From positions 1 through 64,000 of the forward strand of contig NZ_JAUQWH010000023.1 of the NCBI RefSeq assembly GCF_030757795.1: 64,000 nt of DNA. Reading direction: 5' to 3'. Below the pieces are notes generated by a model. It made no database searches. It saw only the letters and a list, made by a program, of their open reading frames with translations, and was not told where the DNA came from. Origin of the DNA: Actinoplanes oryzae. Lineage in GTDB: Bacteria; Actinomycetota; Actinomycetes; Mycobacteriales; Micromonosporaceae. The position numbers were made by a program, and so were the translations under genes. Below, piece by piece: positions 43,446-52,686 of the stretch. The stretch's first letter is position 1. Each line of letters starts with the position of its first letter.

Positions 43446-44297
43446 TTGAAGATCGGCATCGGCATTCCGAACCAGATCGCCAACGTGGACCCGGCCGTCA
43501 TTCCCGAGTGGGCACGGCGGGCCGAGGCGGCGGGCTTCTCGACCCTCGGCACGGTGGGCCGGGTCGCTTTCCCGGGCGTGATGGACACGGTGGCGCTGGC
43601 CGCCGCGGCGGGGGCGACCTCGACGATCGGGCTGTTCTCCAATGTGCTGCTCGCCCCGGTGTGGCCGCCCGTGCTGCTGGCCAAGGAGCTGGCGGGCATC
43701 GACGGCGTCTCCGGCGGCCGGCTCACCCTGGGCCTGGGCATCGGCGGGCGGGCCGACGACTTCGTGGTGCCCGGCCTGCCCATGAAGGGGCTCGGCAAGC
43801 GGTTCGACGCCGACCTGGCCACCTACTTCGACGTGTGGGACGGCAAGCCCCTCGAGGGCAGCGAGCAGCCGGGCGTGCCGGCGGGCACCCGGCGCATCCC
43901 GCTGATCTTCGGCGGCTTCTCGCCGGCCACGTTCGCCCGGGCGGCGCGGCTGGGCGAGGGCTATGTCGGGGCGTCGGTCCCGGCCCCGTACGTGGCACCC
44001 GCCTTCGACGGCATGCGGGCCGCCTGGAAGGAGGCCGGCCGCGCGGGTGACCCGCACTTCAAGGCCATCGGCTACTTCACGTTCGGCGACCTGGAGGTGG
44101 GCAAGCGGAACGTGCACGAGTACTACAAGATCACTCCGGACTTCCTCGACGCCGTGCTCGGCGGCATCGCCCACGGCCCGCAGGGCGTCAAGGAGATGCT
44201 GAAGTCCTTCGAGGACCTGGGCACCGACGAGTTCATCTTCAACCCGACGACCTTCGACCTCGACGAGATCGACCGCCTGGCCGAAGCGGTCCTCTGA
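43446..44297 (+). CDS. LLM-class (F420-type) flavin-dependent oxidoreductase
   Basis: A 283-aa TIM-barrel enzyme of the luciferase-like monooxygenase class: IGIPNQIANVDPAVIPEWAR at the start, LLAKELAGIDGVSGGRLTLGLGIGG in the middle and a late LGTDEFIFNPTT. Enzymes of this class in actinomycetes use FMN or F420; cofactor choice cannot be decided here. Start is TTG 43446 with GAGGAG 7 bp upstream; ATG 43395 is in frame but lacks a ribosome-binding site. It is divergent from the methyltransferase and converges on the reductase gene, with a perfect palindrome between them. Confidence 0.87.
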   Translation: MKIGIGIPNQIANVDPAVIPEWARRAEAAGFSTLGTVGRVAFPGVMDTVALAAAAGATSTIGLFSNVLLAPVWPPVLLAKELAGIDGVSGGRLTLGLGIGGRADDFVVPGLPMKGLGKRFDADLATYFDVWDGKPLEGSEQPGVPAGTRRIPLIFGGFSPATFARAARLGEGYVGASVPAPYVAPAFDGMRAAWKEAGRAGDPHFKAIGYFTFGDLEVGKRNVHEYYKITPDFLDAVLGGIAHGPQGVKEMLKSFEDLGTDEFIFNPTTFDLDEIDRLAEAVL

Positions 44298-44304
44298 TCC
44301 GATG

Positions 44305-44336
44305 GTGACGGGCCCGGCCCGGGCCGGGCCCGTCAC
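44305..44336. terminator. Perfect 32-bp palindrome, bidirectional terminator
   Basis: Arms of 16 bp (44305-44320, 44321-44336), beginning GTGACGGGCCC, are perfectly complementary with no spacer. It lies just after the plus-strand LLM gene and includes the stop codon of the minus-strand reductase, so it can end transcription from both sides. Confidence 0.75.
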
Positions 44337-45631
44337 GCCGCCATGCGGAAGCGCTCGGTGTGGATCTGCGCCCTGGGCACCCGCAGCTCACGCAGGGCGG
44401 CCAGGACCGCGACGGTCATGCGCTCCGGCCCGCAGAGGTAGACGTCCCGCTCGGCGATGTCGGGCACGAGGGCGGCGAGGGCCGCGGCACCCAGCGGACG
44501 ATCGCTGGTGGGACCGTCGAGGACGTGCAGCCGCGCACCCCGGGCCCGGGCCAGCTCCTCCAGCTCGCCGAGGAGCACGGCGTCGCTGCGGGACCGGACG
44601 CGGTAGAGCACGGTCACCGGCCCGGTCAGCTCCTCCAGCAGCGCCCGGATCGGCGTGACACCGATGCCACCGGCGATCAGCAGGGTGCCCGGGCGCGTGC
44701 GATGGGCGGCGGTCAGGGCACCGTACGGGCCCTCGGCGAACACCCGCGTGCCCACCGGCAGGTCGCGCAGGCCCGCGCTGGTCGTCCCGATGCCCTTGGC
44801 GGTGAGCCGCAGCGACGTCCCCCGGGGCGCGGCCGACAGCGACCACGGGTTGACCTGCCACCACGGGTTGTGCCCGGGGAAGCGCCACAGCATGAACTGC
44901 CCGGCGCGCGCGGGCAGCCGGTCGAGGTGCCGCCCGGTGACGTGCACCGACACCACGTCGCCGGACTCGGGGACCACGGCGGCGACCCGGAAGCGGTGCC
45001 GGGCGTTGCGCAGCACGGGCAGGACGATCCGGCCGGCGACCAGGGCCACCAGGGCGAGGGTCCAGAGCAGCCACCAGTACGCCCGGGACCACGACGACAC
45101 GGTGAAGGTCGTGAGCTCGGTCAGCTGGTGCAGCAGCGCGAGCACCACGACCGCGTAGAGCACCAGGTGCACGGCGTGCCAGGCCTCGTACGAGAGCCGG
45201 CGGCGCACCCACCGGGCGGAGCTGATCACGACCACCGTGAGCAGCACGAAGGCGACCATGCCGAACAGCACCGGCACCGACCCGGCCAGGCTGAGCACCT
45301 GCGCTGGGATCGACTGCCGGTCCAGCCGCGCGAAGCCGGCCACGATGAACGACACGTGCAGCACCAGGATCCAGTAGAGCGTGAAGCCGCCCCACCGGTG
45401 CAGCGTGGTCAGCCCGTCCATGCCGAGCCGCCGGTCGAGCCACGGCAGCCGGGCCAGCACCACCAGCTGGAAGATCATGATCAGCGCGACGTGCAGCCCG
45501 AGGAACCGGCCGATCGTGATCAGCGTGTTCTTCTCCGGCACGTCCGCCGTGGCGAACGAGACCCACACGAAGACGAGGTTGAGGCCGAGCGCTCCGAACA
45601 GCACCAGCCGTGCCCGAGTCGCAGCAGACAT
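44333..45631 (-). CDS. Ferric-reductase-like flavocytochrome
   Basis: A 432-aa membrane oxidoreductase. The first half is a ferric-reductase-like heme domain with about six helices and His ligands in LTTLHRWGGFTLYWILVLH and YEAWHAVHLVLY. The second half is a ferredoxin-NADP-reductase module: FAD motif around NPWSLSAAPRG, NAD(P) motif LIAGGIGVTPIRALL and a final VYLCGPERM. It would move electrons from NAD(P)H through FAD and heme across the membrane, to metal or oxygen. The ATG at 45631 is chosen as start. No iron-transport gene is adjacent. Confidence 0.9.
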   Translation of the reverse strand: MSAATRARLVLFGALGLNLVFVWVSFATADVPEKNTLITIGRFLGLHVALIMIFQLVVLARLPWLDRRLGMDGLTTLHRWGGFTLYWILVLHVSFIVAGFARLDRQSIPAQVLSLAGSVPVLFGMVAFVLLTVVVISSARWVRRRLSYEAWHAVHLVLYAVVVLALLHQLTELTTFTVSSWSRAYWWLLWTLALVALVAGRIVLPVLRNARHRFRVAAVVPESGDVVSVHVTGRHLDRLPARAGQFMLWRFPGHNPWWQVNPWSLSAAPRGTSLRLTAKGIGTTSAGLRDLPVGTRVFAEGPYGALTAAHRTRPGTLLIAGGIGVTPIRALLEELTGPVTVLYRVRSRSDAVLLGELEELARARGARLHVLDGPTSDRPLGAAALAALVPDIAERDVYLCGPERMTVAVLAALRELRVPRAQIHTERFRMAA

Positions 45632-45805
45632 GGTCGGAGCGTCCCACCGCCGCCTGATCGACAGCATCGGCCGGGTAGGTATACGTAGGCCGTTCCGCGG
45701 CCCGGGATGCAGCCGGTCGAGCAGCGAAGATACGCAGGTGTTGCCCATGTGCCGGGGCGCGCGCCCGCCGACGATGGATACATCGACGGCGACGAGGAGA
45801 CCACG

Positions 45806-46000
45806 ATGTTCCTGCACCCCGACCACCTGCTGACCCTGGCCGACCAGCGCCACCGGGAGCTGATCGAGGAAGCCGACCGGCACCGGCTGCTGAGCGTGGC
45901 GCGGCGGGCGCGCAAGGCCCGGAAAGTCCCCGCCGTGCGGGGGCGGCCCGCCGGTACCCTGGCGTCGTGCGACCCTTCCGCGGCGGTGCCGGCCCGGTGA
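45806..46000 (+). CDS. Small hypothetical protein (64 aa)
   Basis: A 64-residue basic protein, FLHPDHLLTLADQRHRELIE at the start and then Arg-rich. Small proteins beginning in this style are common in actinobacteria near regulatory genes, without a known function. The ATG at 45806 has GAGGAG 7 bp ahead. Its 3' end overlaps the start of the large LuxR-type regulator by 34 bp in another frame, which suggests coupling. Confidence 0.6.
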   Translation: MFLHPDHLLTLADQRHRELIEEADRHRLLSVARRARKARKVPAVRGRPAGTLASCDPSAAVPAR

Positions 46001-48711
46001 TGATCGGGCGCGAGGGCGAGCTGCGCCGGCTGGTGCGGCTCGCCTCGTCCCGTGCCCCCGCGGTGGCGATCGTCGCCGGGGAGCCGGGCATCGGCAAGAC
46101 CCGGCTGGTGCACGAGCTGCTGGCCACCGTGCCTCCGGAGACGGTCGTGCTGGTCGGGCAGGCCGAGCCCGGGTCGCTGGCCCGGCCGTACGAGGTGCTG
46201 CTCGACGCCCTCGACGGCCGCCCGGAGGTGGGCGAGGAGCAGCTGGCCGCGCTGGCGGAGCCGGGGCGCAGCCCGGTCGAGCGCCTGCACGCGGGGCTGG
46301 CGCTCGTGGCGGAGCTGATCGGGGACGCGCCGGCGGTCGTCGTCTTCGAGGACCTGCACTGGGCCGACTCGGAGAGCGCCGCGCTGTTCGAGCGGATCGC
46401 CGACCAGCACGGGCCCCGGCTGCTCATCGGCACCTACCGGCCCGACGAGGTGTCCGGCCGGCGGCCCGTCGCCGGGCTGCTGGCCCGCATGGAGCGCCGG
46501 CACACCGTCACGCACGTGCGGCTGGACAGGTTCACGCCGGCGCAGACGGCCGCGTTCCTGGCGGCGGCCACGGGCGCCCCGGCGCCGATGCGGGCGGCGA
46601 CGGCGCTGCACCACCGGACGGGCGGCAACCCGTTCTTCCTGGAGGAGCTGCTGCGGGCGCTGCCCGGCTACGACGTCGAGGCCCTGGTCGAGCAGCCGTT
46701 GCCGTGGAGCCTGGCCGAGGTGCTGCGCCGGCAGATCGACGAGCTCGACCCGCTCGGCCACCGGATCGCCGAGGCGGCCACCGTGCTCGGCCAGCGGATC
46801 CCGTTCGACCTGCTCGCCGACGTGACCGGGACGGGCGAGGACGAGCTGATCGCCGTCCTGCGCGACCTGGTCACCCGGGGCGTGCTGACCGAGTCCGGCG
46901 AGGACGAGTTCGCGTTCCGGCACGCGCTGGTGCGCGAGGCGATCGCCGGGCAGCTGCTCGGCCGGCAGCGCCGCCGGCTGCACGAGGCGGCGCTGGAGGC
47001 ACTGCTGCGCGCGGGCAACTCGGACCCGGCGATGGTCGCGCATCACGCGCGGGGCGCCGGCCGGTACGACGACATGGTCGCCGCCGCCCGCCGCGGCGCC
47101 GCGCTCTACCAGTCCATCGGCTCGGCCTACCAGGCGCTGCAGCTGGCGGAGCTGGGCCTCGACGAGGTGCCCGACGACGCCGAGCTGCTCGGCGCGGCGG
47201 CCCGGTCGGCGTGGCTGGCCGGCCTGCTGGAGGACGCCCTGCGCTACGGCCGGCGCTGGCGCGACCTCGCCGGCTCCACCACCGACCGGGCCGAGGCGCT
47301 CTACCTGCTGGTCCGCATCGCCTGGGAGTCCCGCGACCCCGGCGCCATGCGCGCGCTGACCGAGGAGATCGAGGCGCTCATCGCCGAGCTGCCCCGGGGC
47401 GCCGACCAGGCGCGGGCGATGACCGCGATCGCCCAGTCCGCCTATCTGCGCGACGAGTTCGACGCCGCGCTGCGCTGGTCCGGGCAGGCGCTGGCGCTGG
47501 CGGAGGAGCTCGACCTGCCGTCGGTCCGGCTGGCCGCGCGGCTGGAGCAGGGTTCGACGCTCGCCGAGAGCCCGCGGACGCTGGACGAGGGCCGGGAGAT
47601 CCTGTCCGCCGTCGTCGACGAGGCGGAGAAGACGGGGGAGTGGGTGCTGGCCGCCCGTGCCCTGGAGATCCTGGTGCAGGGCGTGCCGCCGACCACGCCG
47701 GCCGAGCACGCCGAGACGCTGGAGCGTATGCGGGTCGACGCCGAGCGCGCCGGGTTCGAGGCGCTCGCCGTGGCGACGTACTTCCAGGGCCGCGCCCGGC
47801 TCGCCCTGCGCACCGGCGACCTGCCCGCCGCGATCGCCGCGCTGGAGGAGGGGCGCGAGCAGGACCGGGCGTACCGGCGCTGGGGCCGCTGGGCCGACTA
47901 TCACGGGCACTTCCTCGCCGGGCTGCTGCTGGAGGCCGGCGAGCTGGACCGGGTCGAGGCGATCATCGCCGACCTGGTGGCCCTGCCCTCCAATGTGGCC
48001 ACGTCCATCCCGGGGCTGACGTTCCATCTGGCCTGCCGCCGCGGCGACGCGGACCGGGCCGGGGCCGCCCTGACGCAGCTGCTCGCGGCGGTGGCCGACC
48101 AGACGTGGCGCAGCGGTCAGCAGGCGCACGACCTGGTCTCGGCCGCGCTGGAGCTGGGCCTGCCGGCGGACCGGCTCGACGCGGCGGTCGCCGTCCTGCT
48201 CGACGCCGAGGTGTGGGACGCCTACCGCACGCTGGTCGAGTCGCAGGTCGCGGAGGCGCACGGGCGGCATGCCGAGGCGCTCGCCGGGTATCTGTCCGTC
48301 ACCGAGGCGCACATCCTCGGCCCGGCGACCCGCGGCACGGTGCACGTCGGCGCCGCGCGTTGCCTGCTCGCCGCCGACCGGCGCGCGGAGGCGACGGCGC
48401 ACGTGCAGGAGGCGGAGCCGCTGCTGGCGCGCTGGCGGGGCTGGCGGGTGGCGCAGCTCGAGCAGGTGCGCGCGCGGCTGGGCCTGGCCCCGGCCGACGC
48501 GCCGCCGGCCGTGACCGGGCCGGCGGCGCTGACGCCCCGGGAGCGGGAGGTGGCGGTGCTGATCGGTGACGGGCTGACCAACTCGGAGCTGGCCCGGCGC
48601 CTCTACATCTCGCCGCGCACCGCGGCTGTCCACGTCTCCAACATCTTGCGCAAGCTCGGGGTGTCCTCCCGTACGGAGGTGCCGGTCGCTATCGGAATGC
48701 CTTCGGACTGA
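45967..48711 (+). CDS. Large ATP-binding LuxR-family regulator (LAL type)
   Basis: A 914-aa regulator. N-terminal STAND-type ATPase: Walker A GEPGIGKT (38-45) and Walker B VVVFEDLHWAD (about 126). A long helical TPR-like middle (about 340-840) suits protein or ligand sensing, and the C-terminal LuxR HTH (LTPREREVAVLIGDG, then LARRLYISPRTAAVHVSNIL) binds DNA. LAL regulators often activate secondary metabolism or uptake genes. The start GTG 45967 lies 6 nt after TACCCT and looks leaderless; ATG 46000 is an alternative that begins at the conserved MIGREGEL. The 3' end overlaps the converging gene by 23 bp. No target is evident. Confidence 0.9.
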   Translation: MRPFRGGAGPVMIGREGELRRLVRLASSRAPAVAIVAGEPGIGKTRLVHELLATVPPETVVLVGQAEPGSLARPYEVLLDALDGRPEVGEEQLAALAEPGRSPVERLHAGLALVAELIGDAPAVVVFEDLHWADSESAALFERIADQHGPRLLIGTYRPDEVSGRRPVAGLLARMERRHTVTHVRLDRFTPAQTAAFLAAATGAPAPMRAATALHHRTGGNPFFLEELLRALPGYDVEALVEQPLPWSLAEVLRRQIDELDPLGHRIAEAATVLGQRIPFDLLADVTGTGEDELIAVLRDLVTRGVLTESGEDEFAFRHALVREAIAGQLLGRQRRRLHEAALEALLRAGNSDPAMVAHHARGAGRYDDMVAAARRGAALYQSIGSAYQALQLAELGLDEVPDDAELLGAAARSAWLAGLLEDALRYGRRWRDLAGSTTDRAEALYLLVRIAWESRDPGAMRALTEEIEALIAELPRGADQARAMTAIAQSAYLRDEFDAALRWSGQALALAEELDLPSVRLAARLEQGSTLAESPRTLDEGREILSAVVDEAEKTGEWVLAARALEILVQGVPPTTPAEHAETLERMRVDAERAGFEALAVATYFQGRARLALRTGDLPAAIAALEEGREQDRAYRRWGRWADYHGHFLAGLLLEAGELDRVEAIIADLVALPSNVATSIPGLTFHLACRRGDADRAGAALTQLLAAVADQTWRSGQQAHDLVSAALELGLPADRLDAAVAVLLDAEVWDAYRTLVESQVAEAHGRHAEALAGYLSVTEAHILGPATRGTVHVGAARCLLAADRRAEATAHVQEAEPLLARWRGWRVAQLEQVRARLGLAPADAPPAVTGPAALTPREREVAVLIGDGLTNSELARRLYISPRTAAVHVSNILRKLGVSSRTEVPVAIGMPSD

Positions 48712-49774
48712 CGTCGACGAGGCGCCCGGCCTTGGCGATGCCGAGGAAGGACGCGATGCTCCACGACGACGCGTAGAGGTGCCCGTTCACGTACCGCAGG
48801 CCGGTCGGCATGGTCACCGCCGCGTGCGTGGTCCGGCCGTGGTCGACCCTGGTGAGCCGGCCGACGGTGGACGGGTCGAAGCCGGGCGGCGGTTCCTCGC
48901 CCGGCGGCGCCCCGAAGAGGACCTCCGACGCGTAGATCGTGCCACGCGGCGTCACGGCGATGCCGGTCAGCGAGGTGAAGCCCGGCCACTTGTGGACCAC
49001 CCTGCCCGTACGCCCGTCGAGCTGGTAGATGACCGCCGCACCGGGCTGCTCGGCGCCCAGCGTGGACACGTAGACGTACCTGCCCCGCACGGCGACGCCG
49101 GTCGGGACGGAGTCGCAGCCCACGGTGCCCGGGTTGGCCTGCGCGCCCGGGGCGAGGCATTCCTTCGTATGCGGGTTCGGCGGCACGAAGAACGTCGACA
49201 CCCGGCCCGTACGCGGGTCCACGCGCAGCACGTCGTTGGCGCCGCCGTCGGAGACCAGCAGGCCCCACTTCGTCCACGTGACGCTGAACGGGTTCGACAG
49301 CGCGTCGTAGGGCTGGTTCTTGTCGTCGAACTGCCGCTGGCCGTCCGGGTTGTGCTTCAGCTCGTACGCCATCAGGTCGGCCAGCACCCGGACGTGCTTG
49401 CCGGTGCGATCGGCGACCAGCAGCGCGCCGGCCGGATACTTCGCGCCCGGCACCGGCTCCCCGCCGAGCAGCACGTAGATCTTGCCGCCGTGCGCCGCCA
49501 CGCCGGACGGCGCCGCGAGGCCGGTGATGATGGTCTTCTGCTTACCGGTCCTGAGGTCGACCGTGGTCACCTCGCCGGTGTCGCCCTCCGCGACGACCGC
49601 GGTGCGCGGCGACAGGAGGTCCAGCCCGTACGGCCCGTCCAGTCCCGTCGTGATCGTGCGGACCGGCGCCGCGGGGTGCCCGGCCGACGCCTGCGCCGGG
49701 AACCCGGCGAGCAGCACGAGCACGCTCGCACCCACGGCGAGGCCGGCTCTTCTTCTCGTTCCCATTCCTCCCAC
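48689..49774 (-). CDS. ScyD/ScyE-like secreted beta-propeller protein
   Basis: A 361-aa exported protein with an N-terminal signal (about residues 10-31, ending QASA). The body is a beta-propeller, visible as repeated G-x-Y-V and D-x-x-T-G-x motifs (DLRTGKQKTIITGL; DPRTGRVSTFFVPP; DGRTGRVVHKWPG). It resembles proteins annotated ScyD/ScyE family in actinobacteria; the function there is not known. The start at GTG 49774 has GAGGAG 7 bp ahead; ATG 49765 is an alternative. It converges on the LuxR gene (23-bp overlap) and is divergent from an exported esterase. Confidence 0.85.
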   Translation of the reverse strand: MGGMGTRRRAGLAVGASVLVLLAGFPAQASAGHPAAPVRTITTGLDGPYGLDLLSPRTAVVAEGDTGEVTTVDLRTGKQKTIITGLAAPSGVAAHGGKIYVLLGGEPVPGAKYPAGALLVADRTGKHVRVLADLMAYELKHNPDGQRQFDDKNQPYDALSNPFSVTWTKWGLLVSDGGANDVLRVDPRTGRVSTFFVPPNPHTKECLAPGAQANPGTVGCDSVPTGVAVRGRYVYVSTLGAEQPGAAVIYQLDGRTGRVVHKWPGFTSLTGIAVTPRGTIYASEVLFGAPPGEEPPPGFDPSTVGRLTRVDHGRTTHAAVTMPTGLRYVNGHLYASSWSIASFLGIAKAGRLVDVSPKAFR

Positions 49775-49857
49775 CTGCCATCTCCTCGATTTCCGCCAAC
49801 GTAGGAAGCGCCGCGTGGGGGGAACAACCGGTCGATCGGCCCGTGATTACCGGACTG

Positions 49858-49886
49858 TTGCGCCGGGGTTACCGCCGCACTACGTT
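49858..49886 (+). promoter_or_regulatory. Promoter of the exported esterase gene
   Basis: TTGCGC (49858-49863), a 17-bp spacer and TACGTT (49881-49886) match a housekeeping promoter. The transcript leader to the ATG at 49938 would be about 45 nt. Confidence 0.5.
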
Positions 49887-49937
49887 GAGTGCATCGATCA
49901 CCGTCGTTGAAAGCACCGGCCGACCGGGGGTTTTCGC

Positions 49938-51170
49938 ATGACAATGTCCGTAAGTCGGCGCAGTCTGCTGGCCGCCGGGGCGGGTGCCGCCGCCGGGCTC
50001 GCCCTGCCGCGGGCCGCCTCCGCGCAGCAGGCCACCGGCGTCGAATTCGTGCTGAACGCCGAAACACTCGACGGGGGCGAACAGGTCACGTCGGTCACTC
50101 TCGACACGTCCCGGCTCGGCCCGATCGACCCCGCTTCGCTCGGTCCCGGCACCTTCGCGGTGCACGCCACGGCCACCAGCCCGATCCCGCTCGCGCCGGG
50201 GGATCAGATCTTCGGCACGTACGACGCCGACCGCACGGTGACGGCCGTCCGGCTCGACCGCCACGGCGACGTCGTCATCGAGCTCAGCTACGGCGAGGGG
50301 CAGGCCGGCGGGGCGACGCTCGGCTACATCGCGAGCCGGGGACGCAACGTCCGGCTGACCCTGGTCTACACGATCACCCAGCTGCGGCCGATCGCCCGGC
50401 GGCACGGCCGGCCGCTGACGATCACGCGCTTCGAGCAGGGCCGGCTGGTCAATCCCGAGGTGGACGCGTTCAGCTACCACCGGACCGCGGACCTGAAGTA
50501 CCGGTTGTACTCGTCCGGGCGTACGGGGAAAAGGCCCTTGATCGTGTGGCTGCACGGCGGCGGGGAAGGGGCGTCGCTGCCGGACGACTACTACGACAAC
50601 GAGACCGTGCTGCGCGCCAACCGGGGTGCACTCGGGTTCGCGACCCGCGAGGCCCAGCGGATCTTCGCGGGCGCGCACGTGGTCGCGCCGCAGAGCACGT
50701 CGTTCTGGCTCGAGGACGGGGACCGCTTCGCGCCGCAGATCCGGGACGTCATCCGCGACGTCGCCCGCAGGCGCGCCGTCGACACCGGCCGCATCCACGT
50801 GGTCGGGGCCAGCAACGGCGGCTTCATGAGCCTCAAGATGACGACGGCCTATCCGCGGCTGTTCGCGTCGTCCGTGCCCATCTGCGGCGTCGTCGCCGGC
50901 GACCCGCCGCGCATCCCGGACGCCGACCTGGCCCGGATCAGCACCCCGACGTGGCTGGTCGCCTCGCGCGACGACGACACCGTCGACCCGATCGCCAACA
51001 CCGTCCACGCGCACGACCTGATCCCGCGGTCGATCCTGTCGCTCTACGACACCGTGACCTGGAACGGCTACCGGTTCCCCGGCCACTGGTCGTGGATCTA
51101 TGTCGCCCGCAACGATCCCCGGCACCGCGGGCAGCGGCTCTGGCAGTGGATGGCCCGGCAGCGCCGCTGA
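49938..51170 (+). CDS. Tat-exported alpha/beta hydrolase (esterase type)
   Basis: A 410-aa secreted hydrolase. It opens with a twin-arginine signal (SRRSLLAAGAGAAAGLALP, cleaved after ASA), then an Ig-like N-terminal domain of about 130 aa and an alpha/beta-hydrolase domain: LIVWLHGGGEG oxyanion region, nucleophile elbow GASNGG, an Asp in ASRDDDTVDPI and a final His in FPGHWSWIY. This is the layout of feruloyl/acetyl-xylan esterase-like or polyhydroxybutyrate-depolymerase-like enzymes with an esterase Ig-like domain. The substrate is unknown. Confidence 0.88.
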   Translation: MTMSVSRRSLLAAGAGAAAGLALPRAASAQQATGVEFVLNAETLDGGEQVTSVTLDTSRLGPIDPASLGPGTFAVHATATSPIPLAPGDQIFGTYDADRTVTAVRLDRHGDVVIELSYGEGQAGGATLGYIASRGRNVRLTLVYTITQLRPIARRHGRPLTITRFEQGRLVNPEVDAFSYHRTADLKYRLYSSGRTGKRPLIVWLHGGGEGASLPDDYYDNETVLRANRGALGFATREAQRIFAGAHVVAPQSTSFWLEDGDRFAPQIRDVIRDVARRRAVDTGRIHVVGASNGGFMSLKMTTAYPRLFASSVPICGVVAGDPPRIPDADLARISTPTWLVASRDDDTVDPIANTVHAHDLIPRSILSLYDTVTWNGYRFPGHWSWIYVARNDPRHRGQRLWQWMARQRR

Positions 51171-52097
51171 TCACTCCCGGTCGACGGTCACCTTCCGGAC
51201 GGGCGGCTCGCCGGTGCGGGCCAGCTGGGGGAACGGCATGACGACCACGTCGTAGCGGTCGACCTGCCGCCCGTCCGCCGTGGCGTACGAGAGCTGCGGG
51301 CTGAGCGAGTGGTTGAGCCGCTCGCCGCACGGCCTGCCGCCGGTCGACGGCGGCGGCCCGCCCAGGAAGCTCACGTAGTTGGCGCCGGCCCGGGGCTCGA
51401 TCTCGGCATGCGTGCGCGGGTCGGTGACGCCGCACTCCGCGCTCGCCCACAGCCGCGTCCCGGCCGGCACGACGAAGGTCACGCTCTCGTTGCGCTGCGA
51501 GGTGTAGTGCCAGGGGAAGGGCGTGTCCGGCAGGGCCGCGTCCCAGGCGGCGAGGTCCGGGGCGGCGACTGCCAGCGCGGCGCCCGCCTCGCGGGGCTCG
51601 CGCCCGTCCGCGGTGAGCAGCAGCCGCTCGGCGTCGACGTCGATGCCGGTGTCGGCGCCGCTCAGGCCGAGCACCAGCCGGGGATCCTCCGACGAGCCGA
51701 GCGGATGCCCGAGCCCACGCCGGCACAGCTCGTCGGTCGCCTCGTGCAGCGGCTCCTGCCCGGGAATCCGGCCGTACAGGCGGGCCGGCGTGCCGCCCAG
51801 CGCCGCGACCAGCGCCCGGCAGCCCTGGACCCAGGCACCGGTCGTCGTGCCCGGCGCCGCCTCGACCGGCACCCCGATCTCGCGGTCCCCGGTGACGTCG
51901 ACGCCCGAAGCGCCGTTGTAGTGCAAGCGCACGTCGCCCAGCCGCAGCGCCCGGCTCACCTCCTGCGGCACGGCGGCGAGGGTCTTGCGTACGTAATCCT
52001 TCTGCCCGGGGTCGGCGACCCACGCGCACGACGCGGTCGCGGCACCCACCGCGACCGCACTGACCAGGCCCGCGACCCGTCCCCACACTCCACGCAC
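51171..52097 (-). CDS. Predicted lipoprotein of unknown function
   Basis: A 308-aa exported lipoprotein, with a signal peptide ending at lipobox TASC (Cys about residue 24). The remaining domain has several Cys (VQGCRALVAAL, ELCRRGLGHP, SAECGVTDP, RPCGERLNHS) and no family I recognise. GTG 52097 is chosen since it lies 7 nt after CACAAT and looks leaderless; GTG 52121 is in frame. It converges on the exported esterase gene with no overlap (stop to stop) and is divergent from the sigma factor gene. Confidence 0.72.
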   Translation of the reverse strand: MRGVWGRVAGLVSAVAVGAATASCAWVADPGQKDYVRKTLAAVPQEVSRALRLGDVRLHYNGASGVDVTGDREIGVPVEAAPGTTTGAWVQGCRALVAALGGTPARLYGRIPGQEPLHEATDELCRRGLGHPLGSSEDPRLVLGLSGADTGIDVDAERLLLTADGREPREAGAALAVAAPDLAAWDAALPDTPFPWHYTSQRNESVTFVVPAGTRLWASAECGVTDPRTHAEIEPRAGANYVSFLGGPPPSTGGRPCGERLNHSLSPQLSYATADGRQVDRYDVVVMPFPQLARTGEPPVRKVTVDRE

Positions 52098-52152
52098 CCG
52101 CAGGATTGTGCCATCGTGCAACCCGGCGGCGGGCCGCGGAGGTCAGGGGATC

Positions 52153-52686
52153 GTGAGACGACAAAGAAGCTCGGCCGGGTCCGGGCGCGACGCACAGTTC
52201 CACGACTTCGTGGCCGAGCGGCGGGGGCAGATGCTCTACACCGCGCGGCTGCTCACGGCCGGTGACGCGCATCTCGCCGAGGACCTGGTGCAGACGGCGC
52301 TGACGAAGCTCTACATCTCGTGGTCGGCCTTCCGGCGGGCGGACAACCCCGACGGGTACGTCCGCCGCACGCTCGTCAACGCGCTGATGGACGAGCGCAA
52401 GCGCGCCGGGCGCTTCGGCCGGCCGGTCGCCGACATCCCGGAGCGGGCCGCGGGCACGGCGCCGGACGACGGCGACCCCGAGCTGTCCCGGGCGCTGCGC
52501 GCACTGCCGCCCCGGATGCGGGCGGCCGTGGTCTTCCGCTTCGTGCACGAGCTCGACGTCGCGCAGACGGCCGAGGCCCTCGGCTGCTCGACCGGCACGG
52601 TCAAGAGCCAGACCGCCCGGGCGCTCGACAAACTGCGCGCCACCCTCGACGTTCCCCAATTCCAGCAGCAAGGAGCAGGACGATGA
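52153..52686 (+). CDS. SigE-family (SigE/SACE type) RNA polymerase sigma factor
   Basis: A 177-aa ECF sigma factor of the actinobacterial SigE-family group: FHDFVAERRGQMLYTARLLT (region 2.1), DLVQTALTKLYISWSAFRRA, NPDGYVRRTLVNALMDERKR, then region 4 with LPPRMRAAVVFRFVHELD and ALGCSTGTVKSQTARALDKL. It starts at GTG 52153 with AGGGGA close upstream. It overlaps the next gene by 4 bp (ATGA), which is probably its membrane partner. Confidence 0.88.
   Translation: MRRQRSSAGSGRDAQFHDFVAERRGQMLYTARLLTAGDAHLAEDLVQTALTKLYISWSAFRRADNPDGYVRRTLVNALMDERKRAGRFGRPVADIPERAAGTAPDDGDPELSRALRALPPRMRAAVVFRFVHELDVAQTAEALGCSTGTVKSQTARALDKLRATLDVPQFQQQGAGR

Noticed and set aside
45520..48633. Thousand-residue open frame opposite the LuxR-type regulator
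   Set aside because: Same reason: low-complexity antisense frame over a clear STAND/LuxR protein.
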